From the NCBI RefSeq assembly GCF_001436115.1, contig NZ_AYZQ01000003.1:1-64000 (forward strand): 64,000 bases of DNA, read 5' to 3'. A program made the position numbers and the translations under genes. The notes beneath the pieces are model-generated. The model was given only the letters and a program-made list of their open reading frames with translations, was not told where the DNA came from and searched no databases. This DNA comes from Lacticaseibacillus brantae DSM 23927. GTDB lineage: Bacteria > Bacillota > Bacilli > Lactobacillales > Lactobacillaceae. Below are positions 34,863 to 44,512 of the stretch, one piece after another; the first letter of the stretch is position 1; each line of letters begins with the position of its first letter.

Positions 34863-35672
34863 CTACACTACAAATAGTGGATCAGCGATGGCTGGATCAG
34901 TGTCATAGACATCAAAGTCATGGCCAACTGCTAAGCCTTGTTGTTGCAACATTGAGGCCACAGTCATGTGCGCGAGCGGCTTCATATTGTTGTGCGGTGA
35001 CAAGTGCCCAAGATAGATGCGCTTAGTGCGTAAGCCAATCATGTCCATGATGGCATTGGCCCCATCTTCATTCGATAAATGCCCTGTGTCTCCCAGAATC
35101 CGTTGCTTCAATGGCCATGGATATGGCCCCATCCGCAACATTTCCAGGTCATGGTTGCATTCCATCAGGTAGGCATCAGCATCCCGGATGGTTCCCGCAA
35201 TAGCGTCCGACACATAGCCGGTATCGGTCAGGACGGCAAAAGCCTTATCGTCATGGTGAAATTGGTAAAACTGAGGTGCTGCCGCGTCATGGGAGACGCC
35301 AAAGCTCTCGATATCCAAATCATCTAATGAGAGCGTGGTACCCATCTCAAAGATTTTAAGTTGATCCGCCGGTAAATTACCCACACTACTTGGCAAAGCC
35401 GCAAACGTTGGCGCATTTGCGTAAATATTGAGTTTTGGATAGCGGCGCGCCAACACCCCGACCCCCTTGATATGGTCGGTATGTTCATGCGTGAGAAATA
35501 AGCTATCCACATCGCTCATCTTGCGATCAATGCTAGCTAAGAGTGACTCTAACTTCTTACCGGAAAACCCTGCATCCACGAGCACCTTGTGCTTGGGTGT
35601 TTCAATATACGTGGCATTGCCGGAACTACTGCTTGCCAATACTGAAACGCGCATCCCAAAATCTTCAACCAT
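34863..35672 (-). CDS. walJ: MBL-fold metallohydrolase WalJ (YycJ)
   Basis: The 269-residue protein has a metallo-beta-lactamase fold. FLTHEHTDHIKG (about residues 54-65) is the HxHxDH metal motif, with later ligands in LTDTGY and GHLS. Its homologues (YycJ) act as nucleases that coordinate cell division with DNA replication or repair. The start at 35672 has AAGGGAAGG upstream; a still shorter version starting MRVSVLAS matches B. subtilis YycJ. It is the last gene of the wal operon. Confidence 0.88.
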   Translation of the reverse strand: MVEDFGMRVSVLASSSSGNATYIETPKHKVLVDAGFSGKKLESLLASIDRKMSDVDSLFLTHEHTDHIKGVGVLARRYPKLNIYANAPTFAALPSSVGNLPADQLKIFEMGTTLSLDDLDIESFGVSHDAAAPQFYQFHHDDKAFAVLTDTGYVSDAIAGTIRDADAYLMECNHDLEMLRMGPYPWPLKQRILGDTGHLSNEDGANAIMDMIGLRTKRIYLGHLSPHNNMKPLAHMTVASMLQQQGLAVGHDFDVYDTDPAIADPLFVV

Positions 35673-35735
35673 GTTTGCTGGCCTTCCCTTCACCTAAACT
35701 ACGGCTATTCTATCACTAATTCTATACTGATGAAA

Positions 35736-36530
35736 TTAACTGTCGGTCCGTGTCTTAATGACAGCGTCAGTCATGGCATTAACGCGCTTGATTGTCACGT
35801 TTTTTGAGGTTTTATTCTCAATCCCGACATACCATGCTGGAACATAGACCGTACTGCCCTTAGCATCGAGCAACCAGGTGTAGGCCAAGCGCGTCCACAA
35901 GACCCGCGAATTATTTGGAATTTCATTATCGCGATACAACGTGCTGACGGCATCTTCATTGCTGACCAAGTTAACCAAGTTCCGTAACTGTTCAGGTTTA
36001 GTGATGTATGTCTGCGTATAGCTCACCAGGCGATTATTATCCAACTTAAAATAAATCACGGCCCGGTCGTCATAGACGCGGCCGGCATTAATCTTCTGGG
36101 CAAAGGCAACGATATCTTTGCTCGACAACTCCGGGGCGTAGACGTACTGGTCCCCAAAAAGCACATTATTAGTTGTTTTCATCCAGTCTGCCAAGGTATC
36201 TTGGGGCGACTTCTTCACAGCTAGTGGCGACACCAAAGTGCTACTCAGTTTGGTTCGGGTATCATCAAAAGTCACACGTTGGCCGGTCAATGTCTTGGCT
36301 TGTTGATACAAGTCAGTGTTTGGTTGAGCGGCCAAAAACGCGCCCTTAGGTGTCTTAGAACTTAGCTTTGGCAACGAGATTTGATCCCGCTTAATTTCCT
36401 GCATGATTTCCACGTCAGGCGCGGTGCTCACGGGTTCAGCCTGTTGGCTTTGGTAGATACTGTACCCTAAGAAAATATCCAAGGCGATAAAGACGACCAG
36501 AAAAATCCATTCAATTCGGCGAAAATCCAT
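35736..36530 (-). CDS. walI: WalK regulatory protein WalI (YycI)
   Basis: The 264-residue protein has one N-terminal membrane helix (IEWIFLVVFIALDIFLGYSI) and a large extracellular domain ending TKTDS-like. With YycH it binds WalK at the membrane and tunes its activity, inhibiting in B. subtilis and activating in S. aureus. It begins 2 bases after walH. The family assignment rests on N-terminus, length and place in the operon. Confidence 0.87.
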   Translation of the reverse strand: MDFRRIEWIFLVVFIALDIFLGYSIYQSQQAEPVSTAPDVEIMQEIKRDQISLPKLSSKTPKGAFLAAQPNTDLYQQAKTLTGQRVTFDDTRTKLSSTLVSPLAVKKSPQDTLADWMKTTNNVLFGDQYVYAPELSSKDIVAFAQKINAGRVYDDRAVIYFKLDNNRLVSYTQTYITKPEQLRNLVNLVSNEDAVSTLYRDNEIPNNSRVLWTRLAYTWLLDAKGSTVYVPAWYVGIENKTSKNVTIKRVNAMTDAVIKTRTDS

Positions 36531-36532
36531 TA

Positions 36533-37876
36533 TTATTGGCCTCCTTGCGTCGTCGTCTCATCGAGCCAAGCACTGTACTCTTTAATCTGACCATTAATTT
36601 GAACATAGTAAGTTGGCTGTAAATCGACCACTAAATCATTTTGATTTTGCTTCACCCAGTGATAGCCCACCATGATATTTTGAATCTTGTCAGCCGTGTA
36701 GCCCTTCTGCACCAGCAAGCTCAAAATGGCTGGCGTACTAGGCAAAGTCACAGCCTTCTCATTGGTCGGAATCGGCACCGTCACATTGTCGCCTGAGAAA
36801 TCAACTTGCAAGGTATTACGGTTATACGTGACTTGGACAGTACCATTAGACGTCTGATTAAAAATAGCAAAATTCTGGACATATGAGCGGTAGGTTACAG
36901 CCTGTTTGGTGGTGTCATAGGCAAAATAGCGCATCGTTGTCAGACTGGGCAAATTCAGCTTATCCAGCGCACCAAATGTCTGATCGAAAAATTTGCCCGT
37001 GGCCGCGGATGGGGTGTCCGCCGCAGTGTTCTCAAATTCCATATCGCCACTACCATTGTTCACTGATAAACGCAGATTGGTACCGACAGTATACACAGTC
37101 TCGGTTCCTAATTCGCGGGCATCAACGTTCGCTTGATTATTCACATTCGGCGTCAACAGAATCGGAATGTAGTGGCTGACACTCTGGCGATCGAGTAAAT
37201 ACGTATACGGCCGAATTGAAATGGCCTTCGTGAATAGTGGCACCATCCGCGATCCAAAGCGTTGCTCCTGCAACTCAAAGCCACCAGTATCATACTGGGT
37301 AGCCACCTTTTGCAGTTGGGCAATCTTCAAGCCAGACACTTGACCAGTATACGTTTGCCGAGTGGCATCGTTCACTAAGGTAATTGTCTTAGTTCCGGCC
37401 TGCAAATTAATCAGCATCCGATTGAATTTGAAATTCATTGTGGTTTTAACCGGGTGATCAAAGAACTGATTCTTGAATAACGAGAAGGCCATAACATCGG
37501 CATACATGAGCTGCACGTTCTCGCCACTACTAATCAGCTCATTAAAAGCAGCTTCATCCAACTTGGTTGACTTTTCGACCTTAGTCAGCGTGGCCGCTTC
37601 AAGTACCTTGTGCACTTGGGTCACCACGTCTTGGTTATCTTGATACAGCATTTGTTTCTGACCATCATGTTGGTAATAAGCCATCGTTGGCAAATAAACG
37701 CTACTTTCTTGTGCAGCGGCTGTCCGTGTGTCAGTGGTCTTAATTGCGACCGCCGGGGTAGTGGCGTCCCGTTTCTCTAAGCGCGAAGGGTTCAACCAAA
37801 TAAACCAGGTCATCAATAGACTCATGGCCACGGCTAGAATGAGTGCCGTTCGCAAAACAATGCCACTAACTTTCAT
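36533..37876 (-). CDS. walH: WalK regulatory protein WalH (YycH)
   Basis: The 447-residue protein has one N-terminal membrane helix (VLRTALILAVAMSLLMTWFIW) followed by NPSRLE and an extracellular domain. The last residues contain GYHWVKQNQNDLVVDLQPTYYV, typical of YycH. The ATG at 37876 overlaps the walK stop codon by 11 bases and is preceded by GGAGGTGACT, so translation is coupled. A longer upstream reading lies wholly inside walK and was rejected. It works with WalI on WalK. Confidence 0.9.
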   Translation of the reverse strand: MKVSGIVLRTALILAVAMSLLMTWFIWLNPSRLEKRDATTPAVAIKTTDTRTAAAQESSVYLPTMAYYQHDGQKQMLYQDNQDVVTQVHKVLEAATLTKVEKSTKLDEAAFNELISSGENVQLMYADVMAFSLFKNQFFDHPVKTTMNFKFNRMLINLQAGTKTITLVNDATRQTYTGQVSGLKIAQLQKVATQYDTGGFELQEQRFGSRMVPLFTKAISIRPYTYLLDRQSVSHYIPILLTPNVNNQANVDARELGTETVYTVGTNLRLSVNNGSGDMEFENTAADTPSAATGKFFDQTFGALDKLNLPSLTTMRYFAYDTTKQAVTYRSYVQNFAIFNQTSNGTVQVTYNRNTLQVDFSGDNVTVPIPTNEKAVTLPSTPAILSLLVQKGYTADKIQNIMVGYHWVKQNQNDLVVDLQPTYYVQINGQIKEYSAWLDETTTQGGQ

Positions 37877-39758
37877 CCCAGTCACCTCCGTCTTCAATTG
37901 GTTCATATGGCAGGGAAATATAGAACGTACTCCCATGCCCTTCTTGCGAATCAACCCAAATCCGGCCATGCAAAGCTTCGACAACTTCCTTTGAGATGGC
38001 TAAGCCCAGACCAGTTCCGCCTTGTTTACGTGAACGGGCCTTATCAACCCGATAGAAACGGTCGAAAATATTGGCTAAATCCTTGCGAGGAATGCCCAGA
38101 CCCTGGTCAGAAATCGAGAGGATCACATGATTGTGTGTGTCGAGCAATCGCGCTGTGATTGTCCCACCATCTGGTGAATACTTAATCGCATTATTCAAAA
38201 TGTTGTCCACCACTTGCATGAACTTATCGGGGTCAATTTCCACCCATAAATCACGTTTCGTAATTTCACGTTTAATGGTGTACTGCTTCTTCGAGTGATC
38301 CAACACGGAAGCTGCTTCCCCAGTGTGTTCATTGTCAGTTTTAATCATCATGTCAAAACGATCCAGGATGTAATTGAAGAATTCATTCAGATTGATATAT
38401 TCCATATCAATCTTGCTTGTCCCAGAATCCAAGCGTGACAAACTCAGTAAGTCATTAATCATCCGAATCATCCGGTCGGTCTCTTCCTGGGTGACTTTCA
38501 AGAATGATGGTGCGACTTCTGGGTCCTGCCATGCACCATCATTCAACGCTTCGATATAGCTGCGCATTGAAGTCAGTGGCGTCCGCAATTCATGTGAGAC
38601 ATTTGAAACGAACTCCCGCCGTTCGCGTTCATTCTTTTGTTGTTCGGTGACATCATGCAGCACGGTAACCAAACCAGAAATAAAGCCAGTTTCTCGCTGA
38701 ATCAGGGAGAAGTCTGCCCGTAGAATCAATTCATGTCCGTCTTGATCGCTCAAGTCCAACACCATCTCTTGTTGGGTCTCCAGCAAGTCACGCAGGCTAT
38801 AATCTTTGTCAATTTTGAGCAACTTCAATAAGGAAACCCCAATGGCATCCTCGTTGCGGATATTCAAGAAGTCCAATGCCGTTTCATTGATGATGATGAC
38901 GTTACCCCGGCGATCGGTCGCAATAACGCCGTCAGTCATGTGGGAAAGCACGCTATCAAGTCGCCGGCGTTCGGCTTCAGAAGCTTCTTGCGCTTCCTCA
39001 ACCCGCACCGACAGATTATTGACCGCCACAGCTAGTTGGCCCAGCTCGTCTTGCCCGTAAATCCGTACCTGGCCAGAGTAATCCCCTCGGGCCATGCGAA
39101 TCGCCTGCTTCTTCATCTCATCAATTGGCCGCGTAATCGCTCGGCTAATCACAATAGAAATGGCCATACTTAATACACCAGCCACGACCGAGGCGATGAA
39201 GAAGATGCCGGTAATCTTGTTCAGATTATCGTAGACCGAGGCCATGCTGGCTGAGATATAGACGGCCCCAACAATGGAAGTATTATCGCCATTATTCGTT
39301 TGCCCTTTGAGCGGAATAATCTTGGTATAAGCTGAACCCGTGCGATCGCCATACTCAAAGCCTTCATAGCTTTGACCATTATAAAGGACTGTTTTCAAGT
39401 TGGCGGAAGGTGATTTCTGCCCCACCGTGCCTTGTTCATTCAGATTGCTGTTACCGCGGATGGTACCCTTGGCATCAACCACCTGGATTTGGGCAGAGTT
39501 TGAGATTTCTGCTTGGCTAATGGTCGCCTTGATATTCTTATTCGCACTTTCAGTATCAGTCGAGATCAAATCTTGGGCCAGAATGTCCTGAATATAGGGA
39601 TCTACATTGATACTGGTCTTAAATGTTTCAATATTTTGCTGCTCCAGAGACTTCACAAATAAGGCCCCGATAACTTCGACCGTGACCAAAAGCAACAGCA
39701 TAAACACAATCGCAATTTTAAAGTGAATTGACTGAAACAGACGGATTTTTTTATTCAT
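37866..39758 (-). CDS. walK: Sensor histidine kinase WalK
   Basis: The 630-residue kinase is the essential sensor of cell-wall status. It has two membrane helices (about residues 14-36 and 182-206), an extracellular sensor domain between them, a HAMP (about 206-258), a PAS domain (about 262-370), and HisKA with H389 in NVSHELRTPL. The ATPase domain has NILNNAIKYSPDGG, DQGLGIP and GGTGLGLAI. It follows walR by 11 bases and overlaps walH. It phosphorylates WalR and so should control the WalR-box genes at 8.5 and 43.7 kb. Confidence 0.95.
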   Translation of the reverse strand: MNKKIRLFQSIHFKIAIVFMLLLLVTVEVIGALFVKSLEQQNIETFKTSINVDPYIQDILAQDLISTDTESANKNIKATISQAEISNSAQIQVVDAKGTIRGNSNLNEQGTVGQKSPSANLKTVLYNGQSYEGFEYGDRTGSAYTKIIPLKGQTNNGDNTSIVGAVYISASMASVYDNLNKITGIFFIASVVAGVLSMAISIVISRAITRPIDEMKKQAIRMARGDYSGQVRIYGQDELGQLAVAVNNLSVRVEEAQEASEAERRRLDSVLSHMTDGVIATDRRGNVIIINETALDFLNIRNEDAIGVSLLKLLKIDKDYSLRDLLETQQEMVLDLSDQDGHELILRADFSLIQRETGFISGLVTVLHDVTEQQKNERERREFVSNVSHELRTPLTSMRSYIEALNDGAWQDPEVAPSFLKVTQEETDRMIRMINDLLSLSRLDSGTSKIDMEYINLNEFFNYILDRFDMMIKTDNEHTGEAASVLDHSKKQYTIKREITKRDLWVEIDPDKFMQVVDNILNNAIKYSPDGGTITARLLDTHNHVILSISDQGLGIPRKDLANIFDRFYRVDKARSRKQGGTGLGLAISKEVVEALHGRIWVDSQEGHGSTFYISLPYEPIEDGGDWDES

Positions 39759-39769
39759 CCGTCACGCTC

Positions 39770-40480
39770 CTAATCTGCATCTGGATTCTTCAAGAAATAA
39801 CCCACACCACGGCGAGTCACTAACCAGGCTGGATGCGATGGGTTGTCTTCAATTTTTTCCCGCAACCGCCGGACTGTCACATCGACCGTGCGCACGTCGC
39901 CGAAATAGTCATAACCCCAGACAGTTTGTAATAAATGTTCCCGAGTCATCACTTGACCCAAATGGCGAGCAAGATAATGTAATAGTTCGAATTCACGGTG
40001 GGTGAGCTCAATATTCTCGCCACGCTTGGAAACCGTGTAGGCATCAGGGTGAATTGTTAAGTCGCCCACACTTACTTCCTTGTTCTCATCTTCCGCGCTG
40101 TTGGCCGCAGGTGCACTACCCTGGCGTCGCAAATTAGCTTTCACCCGAGCGACCAGTTCACGGTTAGAAAAAGGCTTGGTGACATAATCATCCGCACCCA
40201 ATTCCAGGCCCAACACCTTATCGATTTCTGAGTCCTTCGCTGTCAGCATGATAATTGGCGTGTCATGATCTTTACGAACTTGGCGTGCCACTTCCAAGCC
40301 ATCAATTTTAGGGAGCATTAAATCGAGCAAAATGAGGTCGGGATCTTCTGATTCCACTTTTTCGATGGCTTCTTCGCCATCATATGCTGTGACCACGTCA
40401 TAGCCTTCTTTAGTGAGATTGAATTTAACAATGTCAGAAATCGGCTTCTCGTCGTCTACAACCAGGATCTTTTTTGCCAT
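39770..40480 (-). CDS. walR: Response regulator WalR
   Basis: This is a 236-residue OmpR-type regulator. The receiver domain has D10/E11 (VVDDE), the phosphoacceptor D53 ([11 protein letters not shown]) and the K of TKPFSNREL. The C-terminal winged helix has [19 protein letters not shown] and [14 protein letters not shown]. The ATG at 40480 has AAGGAGG upstream; a longer reading to 40648 runs through the promoter and was rejected. It heads the wal operon. Confidence 0.96.
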   Translation of the reverse strand: MAKKILVVDDEKPISDIVKFNLTKEGYDVVTAYDGEEAIEKVESEDPDLILLDLMLPKIDGLEVARQVRKDHDTPIIMLTAKDSEIDKVLGLELGADDYVTKPFSNRELVARVKANLRRQGSAPAANSAEDENKEVSVGDLTIHPDAYTVSKRGENIELTHREFELLHYLARHLGQVMTREHLLQTVWGYDYFGDVRTVDVTVRRLREKIEDNPSHPAWLVTRRGVGYFLKNPDAD

Positions 40481-40516
40481 TAAAATTGGCCTCCTTGGTA
40501 TTAGTCTACAGTCACC

Positions 40517-40545
40517 ATTATACTGGTTTATGCCACTGCTGACAA
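40517..40545 (-). promoter_or_regulatory. Promoter of the walRKHIJ operon
   Basis: On the minus strand: TTGTCA, 17 bases, TATAAT. This is a near-perfect housekeeping promoter about 37 bases from the walR start, consistent with constitutive expression of an essential operon. Confidence 0.85.
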
Positions 40546-40637
40546 AAGGCCCCCTAGACCCGGCTGAATCGCGTGCGTTCTGGGTACTGGCTCGGTAGAA
40601 TAGAAGCAGAATATCACCCGGGAAATAGGAGGCAGAG

Positions 40638-41294
40638 ATGCAAATCACAGTTAACCAAATCCAACTCTATTATGAAAAACGCGGTCGCGGCCCGGCTATC
40701 ATCCTATTGCACGGTAACGGTGAAGATCACACACTTTTTGAGACCTTAATGTGGCGGCTAGCACCACATTTCACCGTCTATGCGCTTGATAGTCGCGGGC
40801 ATGGTCAGAGCGCGATGGCTGCCCTAAGTTATGATCTAATGACAGCAGATGTGAGTGCCTTTATTCATCAGCTTAATCTCGACAGACCTACTATCCTCGG
40901 TTTCTCAGATGGTGGCATTGTGGCACTAATGCTCGCCATTGCCCATCCTGAACAGGTCGGCCGGCTCATTGTAGCTGGGGCCAATCTGACCCCCACAGGC
41001 CTGAAGTGGACCGCCAACCTCGGCTTCTACCTCGCTTTCTTATTCAATCGCGACCCCAAACTCAAAATGATGTTCAATGCGCCTCATATTAACCCACAAG
41101 ATCTGACCAAGATCACGGTGCCCACCCTCGTCCTCGCAGGTGGGCGCGACCTGATTACACCACGGGAGACCCACCGAATAGTGCAATTAATTCCGGATGC
41201 ACAACTGCTTATCCTGCCTGGTGAAAGCCACAGTTCTTATATCCGTGACAACACCAAACTCTATGCGGCAATCGCCCCATTTCTGGGCTTATAA
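40638..41294 (+). CDS. Alpha/beta hydrolase
   Basis: The 218-residue protein has the oxyanion motif LLHGNGED (about residues 23-30). The nucleophile elbow is GFSDGG (S90), the acid is D171 in AGGRDLITP, and the base is H198 in [15 protein letters not shown] at 51-58 is typical of the family's epoxide-hydrolase-like and esterase members. There is no signal peptide. The cap is short, so a small substrate is likely but unknown. AGGAGG precedes the start. It is divergent from walR. Confidence 0.85.
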   Translation: MQITVNQIQLYYEKRGRGPAIILLHGNGEDHTLFETLMWRLAPHFTVYALDSRGHGQSAMAALSYDLMTADVSAFIHQLNLDRPTILGFSDGGIVALMLAIAHPEQVGRLIVAGANLTPTGLKWTANLGFYLAFLFNRDPKLKMMFNAPHINPQDLTKITVPTLVLAGGRDLITPRETHRIVQLIPDAQLLILPGESHSSYIRDNTKLYAAIAPFLGL

Positions 41295-41360
41295 GCGTGA
41301 AGCCTGAATTTTCAAGTAAGATTCGATACACTAAGGCTAAACTATGAGGAGGTTTTATGC

Positions 41361-42689
41361 ATGGATTTTGATGTTTTATTCGTTGGTAGTGGCCAAGGTG
41401 CCTACAACGGGGCCATCCCAATGAGCCAAGCCGGCTTAAACGTCGGCTTGATTGAAGAAGGCCTCTTTGGTGGTGTTTGTACCAATCGCGGCTGTAACGC
41501 CAAGATTACCCTCGACCGCCCAGTCGAGTTAATGCGCCAAGTACAAGCCCTGTCAGGGCGTGGCTTTGACCAAATGCCAACCCTAAACTGGCATGATTTG
41601 ATGTTACATAAGCACGAAGTCATTGATGGTTTATCCTATGGTAATGAGCAAAAATTGGTCAATGGTGGCGTCCATGTCATCAAGGGGCACGCGCACTTTG
41701 TCGATGCCCACACCTTAGCTGTTGGTGATCAACAATACACAGCTGACAAAATTGTGCTCGTTACCGGTCGTCACCCCCACCGGCTCGATATCCCTGGGAG
41801 TGATTTATTCCACGACAGTACCGATTTCTTGGTGCTCGAAGAGATGCCCAAGCGGATGACGATTATCGGTGCCGGGTATGTTGGCATGGAATTTGCCACG
41901 ATTGCTAACGCCTTTGGTAGCGATGTGACCGTGATTTTGCGGGGTAACCAGCCACTGCGTGAGTTCCATGCCCCTTACGTTGATATGGTGGTCGCGGACT
42001 TGCGCGAACGCGGCGTAAAATTCCAGTTTAATGAAACGTTGTTAAACGCGGAAGAAACAGAAGAAGGGATTGTCCTTCACGGCGCTAATGGTTATCGCCA
42101 CACCACTGATTATGTGATTGATGCTACTGGCCGAATTCCAAATACCCAGAACATGGATTGGGACAAGATTGGCTTGCAATATGACCCTGTCAAAGGTTTG
42201 CCAGTGAATGATCACCTCGAGACCAACGTGCCTGGCATTTATGCAACCGGCGATATCTTAGATAAGTCACAACCAAAGATTACGCCAGTGGCCATTTTTG
42301 AGTCCTTGTATCTCTATCATCAGTTCACTGGTCAAAGTGACGCGGCCATTGACTACCCAGCGATTGCGACCGTCGCCTTCACCTCACCACGCTTGGCCAC
42401 AGTTGGCGTAAGCGTCGCTGAAGCGCAAAAAGATCCAGACCGTTACCACATCGAAACAGCCGATTACAATCATGATTGGTTCCGCCAAGTCGGCAATGAA
42501 AATTGGGGCGGCGTGACGCTTGTGTTTAAAGGCGACTATCTGGTTGGTGCTACCACCATCAGTAATGACGCCGTGGACACCATCAACGGTTTGGTCGATG
42601 TGATTGAAGCCAAAATGACGCACGCGGACGTTGAACGCCTGATTTACTTGTTCCCAAGCACCGCTCACAGTTACATGCGGAAACTCTAG
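41361..42689 (+). CDS. FAD/NAD(P)-dependent disulfide-type oxidoreductase
   Basis: The 442-residue protein has class I pyridine nucleotide-disulfide oxidoreductase architecture. The FAD site is VLFVGSGQGAYN (about residues 5-16), the redox-active C-T-N-R-G-C is in GGVCTNRGCNAK, and the NAD(P) site is IIGAGYVGMEFA (about 167-178). ATGDI is the second flavin contact, with a C-terminal dimer domain. The usual His-Pro-x-x-x-Glu of the partner active site is replaced by LFPSTAHSYM. It may therefore act on low-molecular thiols or other acceptors instead of lipoamide or glutathione. AGGAGG lies 8 bases upstream. Substrate unknown. Confidence 0.83.
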   Translation: MDFDVLFVGSGQGAYNGAIPMSQAGLNVGLIEEGLFGGVCTNRGCNAKITLDRPVELMRQVQALSGRGFDQMPTLNWHDLMLHKHEVIDGLSYGNEQKLVNGGVHVIKGHAHFVDAHTLAVGDQQYTADKIVLVTGRHPHRLDIPGSDLFHDSTDFLVLEEMPKRMTIIGAGYVGMEFATIANAFGSDVTVILRGNQPLREFHAPYVDMVVADLRERGVKFQFNETLLNAEETEEGIVLHGANGYRHTTDYVIDATGRIPNTQNMDWDKIGLQYDPVKGLPVNDHLETNVPGIYATGDILDKSQPKITPVAIFESLYLYHQFTGQSDAAIDYPAIATVAFTSPRLATVGVSVAEAQKDPDRYHIETADYNHDWFRQVGNENWGGVTLVFKGDYLVGATTISNDAVDTINGLVDVIEAKMTHADVERLIYLFPSTAHSYMRKL

Positions 42690-42779
42690 CGAGTAAAAAT
42701 ATTCGCATAATTTTGAAACCCGGACTAGAATGACAATTGTATTAAAGAAACCGTTTTTACATATAGGAGGAATGTTATT

Positions 42780-43400
42780 ATGACAAGTTTTCCACGTCGT
42801 GATCCTGTCCAAGATGAACTGTTGACCCCTGAAAATTCTGCATTGTTGGTGATTGATTATCAACCAACTCAGATTACTTCAATTGAGTCAATGAATCACC
42901 ATGACCTGATTCAAAACATCTCCACTACGGTTAAGTTGGCGCAAGCCTATGATGTTCCAATCGTCCTCTCAACCGTTAATGTGAAAAGTGGCCGAAATCA
43001 AGATACAATTCCTGATTTAAAGAAGTTGTTTGGCGACCACGAAAGTCTCGATCGCTCATCCATCAATGCTTGGCAAGATGAAGACTTCGTTAAGGCGGTT
43101 AAAGCAACTGGCCGCAAGAAGTTATTAATCGCTGCGTTATGGACTGAAGCCTGCTTAACCTTCCCTACATTGGATGCGTTAAAAGAAGGCTATGAAGTTT
43201 ACCCAGTCGTTGATGCGGTTGGTGGGACTTCCGTTGTTTCACATGAAACAGCCCTCCGTCGGGTCGAACAAGCTGGTGCCCAACTCACAACCAATGCACA
43301 AATTGCGTGCGAATGGCAACGTGACTGGAACCGGACTGACACCGTTCCAGACTTTGTTAAGATCTTACTTGAAGCCGGCGACTTCATTAACTTAGGTTAA
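42780..43400 (+). CDS. Isochorismatase-family cysteine hydrolase
   Basis: The 206-residue protein has the isochorismatase-like fold. The catalytic Asp is D26 in LLVIDYQPTQ, and the nucleophile cysteine is C125 in ALWTEACLTFPTLDAL. The lysine is expected in the RKKLL segment. A cis-peptide region is present before the cysteine. The long C-terminus (WQRDWNRTDTVPDFVKIL) resembles YcaC-type hydrolases, whose substrates are poorly known. A 90-base gap with AGGAGG separates it from the previous gene. It is a single-gene unit with terminator. Confidence 0.85.
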   Translation: MTSFPRRDPVQDELLTPENSALLVIDYQPTQITSIESMNHHDLIQNISTTVKLAQAYDVPIVLSTVNVKSGRNQDTIPDLKKLFGDHESLDRSSINAWQDEDFVKAVKATGRKKLLIAALWTEACLTFPTLDALKEGYEVYPVVDAVGGTSVVSHETALRRVEQAGAQLTTNAQIACEWQRDWNRTDTVPDFVKILLEAGDFINLG

Positions 43401-43415
43401 TCCGTCACCGATTCC

Positions 43416-43463
43416 AAAAAAATAGCTTGGCTTCCGTCTATACTCGGGAACCAAGCTTTTTTG
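43416..43463 (+). terminator. Terminator after the isochorismatase-family gene
   Basis: AAAAATAGCTTGG pairs with CCAAGCTTTTTT across a 20-base loop region. It is only fairly strong because the loop is long. Confidence 0.7.
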
Positions 43464-43578
43464 CGTTGTAGTGGTGACTAGACCGGGGATGAGGCAAAAT
43501 TCTTATGAAGTTCTAAATTTCACAAATTAATTGTTGACCCTTCCATAACAAAGAATTAATATTACAACGTTGAGACAA

Positions 43579-43595
43579 TGTTACAATTTTGTTAC
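43579..43595 (+). promoter_or_regulatory. Predicted WalR box upstream of the SLAP-like gene
   Basis: TGTTAC, five bases, TGTTAC: an exact repeat that fits the WalR consensus TGTWAH-N5-TGTWAH at each defined position. A weak promoter, GTGACA, 17 bases, TTACGA (43607-43635), lies 11 bases further on, the normal place for an activator. An alternative promoter, TTGAGA, 17 bases, TACATA (43570-43598), would instead overlap the box. Confidence 0.65.
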
Positions 43596-43664
43596 ATAAA
43601 TATTTCGTGACAATGTCATCCAGCACAATTTACGAACAGTCACTGACTGAGGAGGAGTTTTACA

Positions 43665-44423
43665 ATGACAATCAAGCACACTGTTTTCACCGCTATGGCA
43701 GCGGTCGCCCTATTCGGATCTGGCTTGGCTTTGGCGGGCGCACCCACAGCCACACCAGTCCAAGCAGCATCAACAACCGCCGCGCAGCAGGGCGGCTCTG
43801 TCACCATCAATTATGTCCCTGGCTATTCAGTCGCCGTTTGGACCACCCCAAACGCCAACAAGAAACCAACTGGCAAGTTGATTAAGCATGGCACACTCGT
43901 TAACTTCACTGCGACACAAGATGGCGCAGACGGTTACCTCTGGTACCAAATCGGGGCCAACCAATGGATTAGCGGACACTACGCTAAGGAAGCCGTCGCA
44001 GTCACCGGTCGTGTCACCGCAAACTATGTCCCAGGATACAGCATTGCCATTTGGACGAGTGCAAACAGCAACCATAAATTGTCTGGTAAGACCCTCAAAC
44101 ATGGGGCTTCACTCCCATTTACGGAAGAAACGGTTGGTGACGATGGTGCCACTTGGTTCAAAGTTGGTGCCAATCAATGGGTAAGCTGGAAATATGTTGG
44201 TTTTGAACTTGATACTTGGCACCCAGTAACCGTCAAAATCAAAGCCAATTCGGTGGCACAAGTCTGGAATAGTCCACTCAATGGCCACAAACAACTCAAC
44301 AAAGCATTGAAAGCCAATACTAGTTGGAAGGCATTCAAATCAATGGAAATTGGCAATAACGGTTGGTTTAACCTTGGTGGGAATCAATGGATCTTCAGTA
44401 ATAACGCCGTCGAAATCCACTAA
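43665..44423 (+). CDS. Secreted protein with three SLAP/SH3-like repeats
   Basis: The 252-residue protein has a signal peptide (to about residue 34, VQAAS). Three repeats of about 65 residues follow, with the pattern YVPGYSVAVWTTPN ... LKHGT ... DG..WYQIGANQWIS. The first two are close; the third (IKANSVAQVWNSPLNG) is divergent. Such modules resemble lactobacillal SLAP or bacterial SH3 domains that bind cell-wall polymers. It has no enzyme domain. GAGGAGG precedes the ATG. A WalR box upstream ties it to cell-wall control. The C-terminal part of the protein at 59.0-60.5 kb carries the same module. Confidence 0.82.
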   Translation: MTIKHTVFTAMAAVALFGSGLALAGAPTATPVQAASTTAAQQGGSVTINYVPGYSVAVWTTPNANKKPTGKLIKHGTLVNFTATQDGADGYLWYQIGANQWISGHYAKEAVAVTGRVTANYVPGYSIAIWTSANSNHKLSGKTLKHGASLPFTEETVGDDGATWFKVGANQWVSWKYVGFELDTWHPVTVKIKANSVAQVWNSPLNGHKQLNKALKANTSWKAFKSMEIGNNGWFNLGGNQWIFSNNAVEIH

Positions 44424-44443
44424 CATAACTAATCACGTCACAC

Positions 44444-44477
44444 AAAAAGGGAAAGACCAACTGGTCTTTCCCTTTTT
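44444..44477. terminator. Bidirectional terminator
   Basis: AAAAAGGGAAAGACC and its perfect complement around AACT. It serves the SLAP-like gene and the minus-strand mannose PTS operon. Confidence 0.93.
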
Positions 44478-44512
44478 GCATGGCATTAAACCACGATGCC
44501 ACCCGGGTTGGG

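Noticed and set aside
43570-43598. Promoter TTGAGA-N17-TACATA as the main promoter of the SLAP-like gene
   Set aside because: It would place the WalR box between -35 and -10, which suits repression better than activation. The downstream GTGACA/TTACGA pair fits better, though neither is proven.
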